A DNA stretch of 27,965 nt, taken from Chara braunii. Lineage: Eukaryota > Streptophyta > Charophyceae > Charales > Characeae. Positions 1-10,172 of this stretch are shown in pieces (the stretch's first letter is position 1; every line of letters begins with the position of its first letter). Below the pieces are notes generated by a model. It was not told the origin of the DNA. It worked only from the letters and a program-made list of their open reading frames with translations, and ran no database searches. Location: NCBI GenBank assembly GCA_003427395.1, contig BFEA01000002.1, positions 5,536,220 through 5,564,184 on the forward strand, written 5' to 3'. Both the position numbers and the translations under genes were made by a program.

Positions 1-28
1 CCCCCCCTCCCCCCCCCCTCCCAAGCAG

Positions 29-268
29 GTTGTCAAGCAGTAAGCACTTCGGCTTTCATTTTTATTTTTTTACAAGTAGATGTTTGGATTGATTTTGCTT
101 TCTTCCTTTCTTTTTCTTTTGTTTTTTAAATCGTGGTGCTGCCAGTAGCTCTAGGCTCGGCAAGGCTCGGCTTACCAGTAGTTGTCTCTCTCTCTCCCCC
201 CTAGCGCGTTGTCAACCAGAAAGGACTTCGGGATTTTTTTTTTTTTTCATAAGTAGATATTTGGATTG

Positions 269-303
<35 letters not shown>

Positions 304-385
304 CTTATTATAAAAAAGAGGTGTGGGGAAGTCTGTAGTGGTACCAATAGTCTAGGCTCAGCAAGGCTCGGCTTACCGGTAGCTC
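29..385. repeat. Two-copy tandem repeat, about 180-200 bp unit
   Basis: Two units share the same blocks in the same order: GTTGTCAA at 29 and 208, ACTTCGG followed by a T run, AAGTAGAT(G/A)TTTGGATTG, and CAAGGCTCGGCTTACC near the end of each. They differ mainly in the length of their T tracts (the second runs to more than 20 T). A C-rich run at 1-22 precedes the first. No coding signal was seen. Confidence 0.7.
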
Positions 386-850
386 CAGGGTCTAAGTCGA
401 TAGCTGAGAAAAACATTTGTGGTTATGTTATTTTCCTTCTTTTTTATGTTTGTTTTTTACAAGAAAGACGAATCTCTGTTGTTTCATATGTGACTCCCCG
501 TCGGAGGTGGGGGGTTGTCAGCCCGTTTCATTTCAGTGCATTCATACGTAGCTCTTTCCAAAATGCATCTGACTGCACTTATGGTCAGGCATGAGGTGGG
601 ATTGTTGCATGTCGTTCCAACTGCTGGGCAACAGCTCCAGCATAAGGGGCGGTACCGGTGTCAACCAACTAACTTCCCTTATCGATTCTCACCCCCTCAA
701 GGATCGATAAAGTTTGGCGTGGAGGGCATTTTGAGGATCGCCACGAATGGTTGGGGGAAGTGGTGGTGATTTTAAAAGTGTGTAACTAAGATTTCATCCC
801 CTTTCCTCCACCCTGACCATTCCAATATTATAAATCAAAGGACCCACCTA
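386..850. other. Unassigned stretch
   Basis: T-rich at first, then mixed composition. An 84-codon open frame at 515-769 (+) has no recognisable motif and no homologue that I can name. I see nothing else. Confidence 0.5.
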
Positions 851-1123
851 TATCGAATTTACAGGCATCCAGGATGTTTACTGCCCATTATTTGGGATGC
901 TTCAAATGTGGCAAACCGCAAGGATCGCCACAATCCGAATACTTCAGCACACCATTCAATCGATAGCAATGGACGGTGTGCTCGAACGCTAGGGGGATGT
1001 AATCAGTGTGAACTCGTGACTCACACTTTATTAGACTAGCACTAACGCTGAGTTTTGTTTGTCTAAAGGTGTCGAGCACATTGGTCCCGTAAGAGGACCC
1101 CCCAACAACGTCATCAAAGGATT
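851..1123 (+). other. Possible decayed coding stretch with a half zinc knuckle
   Basis: An open frame from ATG at 874 reads GCFKCGKPQG. The CX2C half resembles a CCHC knuckle, but the expected His and last Cys do not follow, and the frame stops soon after (TAG before 970). The opposite strand is also open at 888-1142. I cannot say whether either was ever translated. Confidence 0.2.
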
Positions 1124-1366
1124 TTGCCAGTTTGGGATGCAACGCAATTAGAAGTGGTGCCGCTCCAGCCGAGTGCGTCAGTTATACCTCTTGCGAACCC
1201 CTACGACATGATAGGGTCATACGAGGTACGACTTATCTCAACCTGTGGGAGTTGTCACCATCCCTTAGGTGGGCGTATTCCCGTCGAGCTATTGAACCAT
1301 GTACAAAGGTTTTTCGTATGTGATCGCAAAGGTGGGTTACCCAAGGGCGTTTCTCGTTCGCTGTAG
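1124..1366 (+). pseudogene. Unrecognised open frame with a CGSCHHPLGG motif
   Basis: This frame is open for about 80 codons and has balanced, protein-like composition, unlike the low-complexity frames elsewhere in the window. It contains Cys/His pairs (CGSCHH) and a later VCDRKGG segment, which could be part of a metal-binding fold. I do not recognise the family. The frame entry at 1124 is a TTG and no convincing ATG start was seen, so this may be an exon or a fragment of a decayed element. The neighbouring 1644-2153 stretch has similar character and might belong to the same unit, but it is in a different frame. Confidence 0.25.
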
Positions 1367-1643
1367 CATATGGGGCACGCGCGGTTAACACCAAAATCAG
1401 ACATGTTTGCGAATTGGTGCTTAACGCGTTGATCTCCCAAGCGCAATCCTACGTCGGTCGAATAGGACGACCAATTTAACCACGCAATGCACTTATGAAT
1501 GAAAACTTAAATCCATGTGCAAATCGCATCGAGTCTCTTTTGCAAATGTTTCAACTTATAACTTATTATGTGGATTTTGGGTATGGTCAGCACACAAATG
1601 CATAAGAGAGACGAAGACGTGAAGGGAACCCCAACTTTTAATT

Positions 1644-2153
1644 ATGTGCACTCCCGCAATTGACTGTAATCACAACGCTTCACGTGTTATCTATAATTTC
1701 GCAACCCTTAATGGGTTCAGTGTTGCATCCGACACCCAAGTGTCAGAAACAAAATATTGTAAAGGACGTTTGATTCACCATATAGAACAATTGAAGGACG
1801 AGTCGTTCAGTCGTCGCGGCGTTTTTTACCCTTAGGCAGAGTGGTTCGATAGGCGAAGCGCAAATGTCCAGCGCATAAGGGAAACCCTTTTGTGCCGACT
1901 GAGAACTTTGAATGCTCTAAACAAGGACCTGAAATTTCAGGTTACAGGACCAACGTCCGACGAATTGATCCAAATTGTAAGTAAGTGTCCATATCATCCT
2001 GGCTATCACTCGTAAGTGTGCGCGCGTATGTCGTTCATCATGATGACCACACAAAATAAATTGGTTGAATCACTGAGACATAGAGGTTGTGTGGCACCAG
2101 ACGATCACTCTCACAAATATTGGTGTGTCCATCAACTCTCTCACAAACACAAG
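1644..2153 (+). pseudogene. Unrecognised coding-like stretch with two in-frame stops
   Basis: One frame runs for about 170 codons with stops only near 1833 and 2012. On both sides of the first stop the translation looks like ordinary globular protein, including an Arg-rich helix-like segment (RIRETLLCRLRTLNALNK) followed by QVTGPTSDELIQIV. After that the DNA reads ATTGTAAGTAAG (about 1974-1985), a good 5' splice donor, so this could instead be an exon of a host gene. No family was recognised. Similar composition upstream (1124-1366) suggests a larger broken unit. Confidence 0.3.
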
Positions 2154-2604
2154 TGATCATAGTGATTCAATCCATCATCTTCTACGCATAGAAGCGATCA
2201 CACAAAATTGAACAACAACATCCCATGCACTAAGGGAGTCAACTTTACCATTTCTTGCGACTTATACCCTGCCTTAGGCACACAAGTCCCAATCATTTTT
2301 CATCATCTTACAACAACTATACTCAGTTCTTAAAAAAATGTTATTTAGAAAAAAGTCGGGGTGAAAATTCAAAGGAACATATAAATTCTTAGGGGGTAGG
2401 GTTTTAGGTCGAGATGCAAAAATAAGTACAGTTGTATCATAAACCGACTTGTTATCAAATGATAGCAAAAGATGGTTGATCCTCAATGGATCAGGACGAA
2501 CTTGTCGAATTGTCAGTCAAACGCAGACTTGCATCGCAGTTCAAGTCAAAACAATAATGTTACGATTAAAAAGCATGGAAATGATACTTCATACATTAGC
2601 TTAA
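2154..2604. other. Unassigned AT-rich stretch
   Basis: No convincing open frame, RNA gene or clear repeat was seen. The short minus-strand frame at 2274-2486 has no motif. Confidence 0.4.
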
Positions 2605-3145
2605 TTCCTCTACTGGTTTACTGAAAATTTTAACAAGCATCTCCCTTTGATAGAGTGGATTGCCAAAACTTCCATAATATTTTTTTTAACTAAACTCCTT
2701 TAATTTACATAAATTTTAGTAGCACTTCCCCTATGAAAGTAGTCTACCAAGATTTTTACTAACCTAAACCTAAATGTAAAAGTACAACTAAACTTTGCAA
2801 AACCAGACTTTGTCTTACTCCTTGATTTAGTAAAAAAATCGACAACACTTCTTCTTGGGAAGTAGACTACAAACATTTTTACTAAGTCATAACTAAAATT
2901 AAAAATATATATATTACTTGGCAAAGAGGAAATGTAACCAACTTCTCTAAATTAGTAAGAGTTTCGACAAGATTCTCTTTAGGGAAGTAGACTACCAAAA
3001 TTTATATTATGACAAATACAAAAAAATATGATGCAACTATAACTGTGATGAGTTCTAACACCTAACTTGATTACCAGACATATAGTTAGTTTGCATTATA
3101 CTCCTTTTGGGAAGATGCCATGAGCTAACTTTAGTTATGACTTTC
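2605..3145. repeat. Degenerate tandem repeat, about 123-bp period
   Basis: A block of the form CTCCTT..TTTAGTA..TTCGACAA..CTTC..GGGAAGTAGACTAC..AAATTTTTACT recurs at about 2695, 2818 and 2941 (steps of 123). More diverged versions start near 2606 and 3085. The AT-rich spacers between them also align. The short open frame across it (2700-2924, -) is not taken as a gene. Confidence 0.6.
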
Positions 3146-3532
3146 ATTATGGTCAATCCTGTTATATCCCAAACTTCGTCCTCCATTCGTTTTATTATGC
3201 CTATCACTCCGGCACTTGACGAACATCTAAGGGACTAACTATTAGAAGATATCCCTCGAACGACAAACTCATAGAACTCACACAAGTAAGAACAATAACA
3301 TTATTTGACTAGCCCTCAAGTTTTTTATCAAGATATTTAGTTCAGTTATATCTAAGTTGGTTGACAATACGAAATTCGTCGAGATCTTCATGCATCTGTT
3401 TTTCCAACGGTCTTTTCTAATGATTGTTTCTTCCATAATCTAAATTTTTTTTCCTACTATCATTGTTGGACTTAACTTGTATCCAAAATTTGACCTATGT
3501 CTTTTCGTCAGAGTTTCGCCATAATTTTGAAC
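3146..3532. other. Unassigned AT-rich stretch
   Basis: No open frame of note, no RNA gene and no clear repeat was seen between the 123-bp array and the 482-bp duplication. Confidence 0.4.
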
Positions 3533-4560
3533 AGGGAGCGCATGGGATGGTCAAGTGGAGCATCTTGTAGGGTCTTGGGAAATTTGTGTTGAAGTAGGGG
3601 GCAAAGGGCATCAAATGATTCTTCGCAAGGACGGAGAGGGGATGGAATAGGGCTTTCTAACGGGTACCGGCTAGGGGGAGCTCTTATCAAATGCGATTGG
3701 CGTTGGGTAGTTTAGGCTGTCCAATTGGTACCGACTGATGAGGGTGAGCCTTGGCGCGATTGGCGTTGGGTAGTGTTGTTTCATCTCTTTAAGGACGGAG
3801 TCTGTAATTCTTGTGGGGGCAAGGAATTTCGGGGTGATGATGGTGCCCTGCCCCTTGCTGATATGAGGTTCTCTGAACTCGTTACGAGGACGGAGTTTGG
3901 GAGGACGAATGAGGTTCTTCCTCTCGATGATGGAGGTAGGATTGTTTGGGTTGTCTGTTTCTGGAGTTGCTTGTTTTCTTGGAATTTGTCCTATTTGTGT
4001 CAAAGTTTCGTCAGGATCTTAACATGGGATTGTCAACTAAAGTATCTTGTAGGGTTTGGGGGGATCTGTTTTGAAGTAGGGGGAAGGGGCACGAAATGAT
4101 TTTTTGCAAGGACGGAGAGGGGGATCGAATAGGGTTGCTTGACGGGTACCAGCTAGGGGGAGCTCTTATCAGATGCGAATGGCGTTGGGTAGTTTAGGCT
4201 GTCCGATGGGTACCCGCTGATGAGGGCGAGCTCTGGCGCGATTGGCGTTGGGTGGTGCAATTTCACCCCTTTGAGGAAGGAGTTATTGGGGGGGCAAGGA
4301 ACTTCGCGGTGATGATGGTGCTCACCCCTTGCTGAGAAGAGGTCCTCTAAAATTCTTTACGATGACGGAGTTAGAAAGCACGGGTGAGACTGGGATGGAG
4401 GGAGTTGGGGTGGATGCGATTGGTGCCAAGTATCTTGGTGGGTACCGGCCACTTGCTACTAACTCCACCTGGAACAACTTAAGTTTTTTTTTTTCAATGA
4501 TCGAGGTATGATCCTTTGGGTTGACTGTTCCAGGGGTTGCATGTTTTCATATTCTTCAAA
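3533..4560. repeat. Tandem duplication, unit about 482 bp, with internal repeats
   Basis: The second copy begins about 4021. CATGGGAT at 3541 matches 4023, and CGTTGGGTAGTTTAGGCTGTCC at 3701 matches 4183, a constant offset of 482. Later the offset grows to 570 (TTTGGGTTG at 3945 and 4515), so copy 2 carries about 88 extra bases. Within each unit, a GGTACC(G/A).CT.G.GGGNGAGC..GGCGTTGGGTAGT block is itself present twice about 65 bp apart. Open frames at 3725-4099 and 3671-4003 follow the repeat and are probably chance. Confidence 0.75.
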
Positions 4561-4699
4561 TTTGATATATTATCAAGGGCGACCCTACTCAGTTAATCCC
4601 CTGGTTTCCGGGTCAATCAATGCTGGCAGGGGGAAGTTTTCTTAATTGTTTCTCAGAAAAGAGGTGAATGGGAGAAGTTTATGGTGCGACTAGCCTCTA

Positions 4700-5060
4700 C
4701 CTAAACAAGTGACATAAGGTATAGGATCAGATCACACCAACTTCTGGTGTGGCTAGTCAGCCTAAACATTCGGCATATGACAAAAAATTGGATTGCCTTA
4801 ACTTATGAGGATATCCTCTCTTTGCCTAAACAACGACAAAGGCATATGACTAGGTCGCACCAACCTATAGTGTGTTTAGCCAGCCCGGACAATCACATAT
4901 GGCATAGGATCATGCAACCTAACTTATGGATAGTTCCGCCTGCCTAAGCAACAACATATATGCATGATGAGATTTCTCTAACTTATGGGTACGTCCAGTC
5001 TTCACAGCACAACGACATTCAACAAGTAACCTTACAATGTTATGCTCTCTTTCAGGTAAA
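4700..5060. repeat. Tandem repeat, about 60-bp unit, five to six copies
   Basis: CCTAAAC-like starts occur at 4700, 4761, 4825, 4884, 4943 and about 5002 (steps 61, 64, 59, 59, 59). Each is followed by GGCATATGA and AACTTATG or CACCAAC blocks. A stray diverged unit lies near 5150-5205. The short plus-strand open frames here (4747-4947, 4960-5190) translate the repeat and are not called genes. Confidence 0.65.
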
Positions 5061-5270
5061 TGACCAAAGCGCTATAACGTATGGAAATGGTCAACCATGC
5101 CTTGATTATGTTCATTACCCAATATTACATTATTTTTTCGTTATTCGTGTTGTTATAGACTTAGGACCATACCTTGCGACTTATGGTTAAGTTCAGTCTT
5201 CTTAAAATTTCCTTTCAATATTACATTATAAGTTTCATTTATCTTTGTCTTTGTTTTCTACTCGCTTATT

Positions 5271-5448
5271 TGACTACACCTCCCAACTCATGACGCCTAG
5301 TCTGCGAAGTAATATACATGATATATATATATATACATGATATATATATGTACATATATATATTGACTACACCTTTCAACTCATGGCGCCTAGTCTGCGA
5401 AGTAATATACATGATATATATATACATGATATATATACATATATATAA
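5271..5448. repeat. Duplicated about 90-bp block ending in TA microsatellite
   Basis: TGACTACACCT(C/T)(C/T)CAACTCATG(A/G)CGCCTAGTCTGCGAAGTAATATACATGATATATA occurs at about 5271 and again at about 5364. Each copy ends in (TA)n with ACATGA interruptions. The second TA tract directly abuts the inverted-repeat element that starts at 5449. Confidence 0.7.
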
Positions 5449-5547
5449 GGTTGCCAGGCCGAACGTACGGAGGCCCCTCAGCTGACCCTCGAACGTTCGG
5501 GCGTTCGGGTCCCCGTACGGGGTCCGAACTTGGAGGGGTTCGGACCC
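5449..5547. repeat. Left terminal block with nested palindromes; copy of 17184-17273
   Basis: Positions 5449-5538 align without gaps to 17184-17273 with 11 differences that I counted. The block contains the palindromes CGAACGTTCG and CCCCGTACGGGG, and a 10-bp inverted repeat GGGTCCGAAC (5520-5529) / GTTCGGACCC (5538-5547). Such subterminal hairpins are common in transposon ends. Confidence 0.8.
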
Positions 5548-5550
5548 TGC

Positions 5551-5935
5551 AAAAAACTATTTTCACACCTAAATATTATTATTTTTTCCTGATTTTTTTT
5601 TTATAGTTTTTCGTAACGTAAGATATCTTCCTCTTAATCTTGAAACCATTCTGTTTAGCCAAAAAAAAAAGAAAAATCCTCAAAGATGGTGGTGTCAAAA
5701 CTTGCTTGCCCACTTACTAATTTGTTTGTTCTCTCTTTTCATTTTTTTTTTCCCTTTATTTCGGGGCATGAAAAAAATTATTATTTTTTCAAACTTTATT
5801 TGTAGATTCTCCATTATGTAAGATACACATATATAAATTTTCATAACATTTGTCACCGTAAAAAATCGCCAAGGATGGCAGTGTCAAAAACGTGCTCGCC
5901 CACTCGATAATTTCATTCTCGTTTTACTCTTTTGA
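5551..5935. repeat. Internal tandem duplication, about 190-200 bp
   Basis: The blocks TTATTATTTTTTC, GTAAGATA, GATGG(T/C)(G/A)GTGTCAAAAAC and TGC(T/C)CGCCCACT occur in the same order in both halves. For example, GATGG is at 5685 and 5874, and GTAAGATA is at 5618 and 5818. Confidence 0.6.
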
Positions 5936-6089
5936 CCAGGTAAGTTAGATGCATACTGCTGCTATTTACACATCACGGGAACCGAAATGGGAAGGCCCTA
6001 CCGGGTTCTCGCCAAAAACAATACCGTATTGGATTTTCTTTTTATCAAATTAGGTGAACGCGCCTAAGTTAGAGAAATGACGAACCGAT

Positions 6090-6211
6090 TTTGAATTCGG
6101 TGGAAGCTTCTCGGACCGGTAGATTGGAATCGGGCGTGTAGTCCAAACGTTTTAAATTTTTGTAGAAGCTTCTTGGAACCGTAAATTAGAATTGGACACC
6201 TTGTGAATCGA
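6090..6211. repeat. Two diverged 62-bp units
   Basis: GAAGCTTCT(C/T)GGA(C/A)CCG(G/T)A.ATT.GAAT(C/T)GG occurs at 6103 and again at 6165, inside the putative DNA element. A more decayed third unit may follow. Confidence 0.5.
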
Positions 6212-6547
6212 TATTGACAGGTATTCTAGAAACTTGGACAGACCCACTGTGCCTTTCGTCAAAGGACCGAACGATTTAGACTGGCGAGCGCATAAATTGG
6301 TGGGCTCCATAGAAAATCGTGCGTCACTCATGTGTATGCTGCGCACTTCCACCTCGGTCGATAGTTTGCGGGAGCTGCAGGCCCGTGATTCAGACGCATG
6401 TGACTAACATGCAAAATTGATTTCACTAAATTGATATCTTTATTGGTCCTGATGGTGTACGCAGAATCTCAAATCGGTTGACTGTTGAACTAAATGTGGT
6501 ATTGGCAATAGTAATTTGTTAAATCAATCTGCCTAACTCCCTCATGC

Positions 6548-6692
6548 GTCCAAACTGTTAAATCATTTTGTCCAACATGGTAATCATTTATCCCAACCTG
6601 TACCCATAATGTCCAAAATGTTCATCGTTTCTCCCAACCTAAATCTGATATGTGCAAAATGCTCAATACTTCTCAGAACCTATATCGACTGA
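6548..6692. repeat. 41-bp minisatellite
   Basis: Units of the form GTCCAAAATG.T.ATC.TTT.TCCCAACCT start at 6570, 6611 and 6652 (step 41), with a half unit at 6548. The GTCCAACATGGT..TCCCAAC phrase also occurs in the 43-bp array at 22578. Confidence 0.6.
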
Positions 6693-7071
6693 CCAATTCG
6701 GTTTGATGATTGTCCAATTCAATTTTCGTTTCTCCAAATCGCTTCACCTTAATCCCAACTTATCTGGTCAAAGGAGTGTTTTTTCTAGTTTTTATTATTA
6801 TTATTTATTTTTAGTATTTGATTTTTATTTCAAATTTGGTAAAGAATTTGGAAGTAACGTTGGGACAAATGTTGTTTAGTTTATTCTTCTGCATAACATA
6901 TATTGTTTTCAAATTTTTTGAAATTCTTTTTTTTTTTTTTTTTTGGTCCGCGTTCTGCCAAACGTGTCGAGAGGGGGTGCTGGAAGTTCGGACGTTCGGC
7001 TCGTCCTGTACAAATATTACTTGTACGTCTCATACGGAAAGGCCCCGTACGTGTATGTTACGCAACATAGT

Positions 7072-7098
7072 ATATGTATATATATATATATATATATC
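7072..7098. repeat. TA microsatellite
   Basis: A nearly pure (TA)n run directly outside the right end of the putative DNA element, mirroring the TA tract on its left side. Confidence 0.85.
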
Positions 7099-7100
7099 AT

Positions 7101-9356
7101 ATTTTATATTTCAGTTTCTTTAATGTTCGTGACTAATGACTTGGTTGCACAAACTTATGGCGTGACAAACCTTCGTTTGTGTGTCCCTAAAAAGTAAACA
7201 TAAAACCGGACACACACACACTCACAATGTGTTTGCCTCTATCCAACAAAGTTCATCCTCCATTAAAAAAAAACGAGTAATACAGGCAACCGAACCATCG
7301 ATCTTATGGAAAGGTTCTGCCTTTGAAGATCAAACAGACAACCCAAAAAAAAAAAAAAAAAAAGCACAGAGTCAACGCACTTAGAATGGGCTCAACCTGT
7401 GTTGACCTGATTAGACGCAAGCAAAACCACCCTTCCCCCGTTCGTTTTCTATGACTCCATGTAAATAACATGAGTTTCCACAAATAAATCATTTACTTTA
7501 GTTTAATTTAAGTTCATAATTAAAAGTAAGCAAATAATAATTAGTCATCAATCATACTTCAAATAACTAAAAAGTAATACGGCAGGGGGAATATGGGATC
7601 ACTCGTGTAAACCGTTTGTATACATGGGTGTTCCCTGCCTCTGAAACCCCGCCTAGACTTTGGTAGAGCTCTCGCATTCAGTGGGTTAACCTCCACAAGC
7701 CTTGATGCATTTTGGGCGATTGCAATACTACACGTCGCCTTCCTCTCCGGAATGTTTGGACTCCATTGAGACTTAAAAAGACTGAAGAAGAAACGTTAGT
7801 CTTTCAAGGTACAAGAATAGGTCACTGAGACTCTCGTGAAAATGATATTTGTTGTCTTCGACTCCTGAGGGCCACAATAATGGTCAATCGCAACTTGAAG
7901 TTGACTGGTCACAGACGGTATAGTAACAACACTGTCATAACGACAACTTCTAAGTAAAAACTCACTGACGCAACCGTAGGAGGACCGGAACACCAGCCTT
8001 AATCGCAGTAGCATTGTTGTTCGACTAAAAAAAAAACATCAGCAGCTTCAAACTCCGTCACGGAAGCAGCAATTTGATGAGGAGGCCAACAATAATGCTC
8101 AACTGCCCACCAGCAACAGTGTTTGAAGACACAGTAGTAACGTGATCTCAACAACAACTGAATCAAACTAGGAGCAGCCTAAAAGTAGCATCAACCCAAA
8201 ATGACATTGTCATTCTAAAGAATGCAAGCTATGCCCTATCTAAAAACACATACCGCAACTCATAATGCACAGGCTTTGAATGGTTGTAGCCATAGCAGTT
8301 TTGCAAAACATCCGCAACACCAGGACCCATGCACCGCAAGTCTCAGTGACAACTCTATTTAACTTGAAACTCAGTTGATAGCAGCATGGATCATCACCAC
8401 CGGGTCCATAGAATCTAAAAAAAGATCCTAACATGTTAATCCTTGCTATGTCAGACAAATCACTCTACCAACTAAGAACGGTCATGCACTCTTTTAGTTA
8501 GGTGTATCTGCTTGTCACCATTCAACCAGTTACTAGGTAAGTCAAGTACTCCTTTTTCAGCGTTTCCCTCCCCCCCTTCGACTTACTACTACTCTCTTTT
8601 CCCACTCTGTAGTTCACACGCACGCCTGATGTCGCACCTAGCTCAAAACTTCGATCAAGCTCATTTAGTAAATAATCACACCCGTCAATTGCAAAGGTGG
8701 CCACAATGATAAGAAAACCACGACTTTGAATGTGAAGGTCGCTGCTAGCACCACCTTCGCCGCGAAAAACACCACACGGAAAAATACCAACTGCAGCCAA
8801 ACACGGAGCATGATTGCCCTCCTAACACGACTACTACCAGCAGGGTTTCTGCTATGAGCAGCAAAGGGCTCACAGTGACGAATACGAGTTGTAGTTGTGT
8901 AACCATTAGCAACAGAGCAGCCACGTACAACAACACAATCCACGAGCCGCAATCCGACTATCACACCCTCGTGATGACATCGGCAAGGCGATACCGATGA
9001 CGAAGGTGATGCTATTGTCAAATGAAAATGACCATGATATTGGTGAGCATCTCTCTCTCTCTCTCTCGCGCGCGCGCTGCTTCGCACGTATTCTGACTCT
9101 TGCTTATTCGCTACCCCGTTTGATCGCATGTAAACTCCCTAACCTAAAACACAGAAAGATACATTGTCAGACTTCCTACAATGCTACGCTCGTTTTCAAA
9201 TGACCAAATGAGAATGAATTTTTTATATAGCATGGAAAGGTACAATACCAAGTAGAGAGAGAATATGCCTCTATGGTATGACCTGATGCAGCTTTTTTCG
9301 ATCAAGACCCTGGGCAAGGCTAAGATTGGAATTATGAGCAACGCCTATATCCTAAG
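7101..9356. other. Unassigned stretch, CA-rich in part
   Basis: An A run lies near 7344-7362. From about 7800 to 9000 the plus strand is rich in CAA, CAC and CAG words without a fixed period. A 28-bp CT then CG dinucleotide run lies at 9051-9078. The longest open frame (8665-9129, minus) runs through this skewed sequence, has no motif and is not called. No RNA gene was seen. The plus-strand Penelope-like element begins at 9357. Confidence 0.4.
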
Positions 9357-9938
9357 TACTATGGGCACCCTTCCTGGTACTGAAGTTTTTTTTTTTTTTA
9401 GCCTGAAGGTTGAATAGAGACGTAGGGGTTTCCCTGATTTCTATTTCGACAACGCCCTTATCCAGTGTAGCAATAAGATTGGAAAGGCCTGGGCCTCATG
9501 GGTCCGCTGCTTTACGGGTTGGAAGCGTTGGTAGGCCCTATTTTTCGTTCCCCTTTGACTTCCATTTGTTTCTTTTCCTTTTTTTGTCTCAGTCTCCCTC
9601 TTCGTTTCCAAGTATAAGTAGGTAGTCTAGTTTGTTCATCGTATCCCAGCGTGACCCCTGAGGAGTGTCGGTCCTGGCGCCGACCGAAATAACTGTCGGG
9701 TGAATGCCAGTTGTGCTTCATGGATATCGAGGTTACTGCTAACTGATGGCGAGTACCACCAACTCTTTTTATATGCGCTTATTGTAATATATTTTAAAGT
9801 TGATGCGCTCGGGGGGTTCTTCGTCTTGTGTTTATGTAAATCCTTCTTCTTCTACCTTCTACCTACATTCGTCCCTTTCTTTGGCATTACGTGTTTTCAC
9901 ACTTGGCTATGCCGATTGTATGGAGATTTACCTCTATT
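9357..9938 (+). repeat. PLE-A upstream pseudo-LTR
   Basis: It matches 15192-15773 at a constant offset of 5835 throughout, so any indels cancel. It contains the last about 60 codons of the RT frame (broken here by a T run at 9386-9399 and TGAATAG), the 3' untranslated region and the hammerhead-like motif. This is what is left of an upstream, 5'-truncated copy. Confidence 0.9.
9658..9715 (+). ncRNA. Hammerhead ribozyme-like motif in PLE-A upstream repeat
   Basis: The core box CUGAGGA (9658-9664) fits CUGANGA. It is followed by G9665, a bulged U, stem II GUCGG (9667-9671) / CCGAC (9680-9684), C9685 pairing G9665, then GAAA (9686-9689). The last A starts a possible 7-bp stem III, AUAACUG (9689-9695) / CAGUUGU (9708-9714), including one G-U pair. 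Against it, the base at the expected cleavage position (9715) is G, which is disfavoured, and I could not resolve a clear stem I; only UAUCC/GGAUA lies in the right place. Hammerhead motifs are known in PLE repeats, which supports the call. Confidence 0.55.
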
Positions 9939-10172
9939 GCGACATACATATAGACAAATGGCGGGGGTTAGTACCCTGTTAGAGTGACTATGTTATTCGA
10001 CTCGGGTACACATGTGCACATTCTGCATTTGGTTTGCATTTCGCGCTTGTTTCTTTTCATTTCCCTCCTTTCTCCCTTATTACATCGTCTTGTTTTTTCT
10101 TCATCTACCTCCTCTTTGTGCTTTGATAGAGTGGTTTCGTTTCTACAAAGGACGTGTCTAGTCCCTTCCAAA

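Larger units (their letters stand above)
5449..7066. mobile_element. Probable non-autonomous DNA element in TA microsatellite
   Basis: The left end (GTTGCC...ACGTACGGAGGCC from 5450) is matched in inverse orientation at the right end (GTTGCG...ACGTACGGGGCC read on the minus strand from 7066). Both ends are bordered by TA microsatellite. About 90 bp of the left end recurs at 17184, again next to a TA tract, which marks it as a dispersed sequence. The interior holds three local tandem repeats and no transposase-like frame. The right-end match is short and imperfect, so the full extent is inferred. The superfamily is not identified. The habit of sitting in TA microsatellites resembles rice Micron elements. 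Confidence 0.45.

Noticed and set aside
3725-3750. CUGAUGAGGG near 3735 as a further hammerhead
   Set aside because: No GAAA follows at a suitable distance and no stem II could be drawn.
3671-4099. 110- and 124-codon frames on opposite strands
   Set aside because: Both track the 482-bp duplication, and the second copy does not preserve either frame.
7640-7700. tRNA gene suggested by GGTAGAGC
   Set aside because: No B box at the right distance and no acceptor pairing.
8665-9129. 154-codon minus-strand frame
   Set aside because: It lies in CA-skewed DNA and crosses the CT/CG dinucleotide run. It has no domain or start context, and overlapping frames are equally open.
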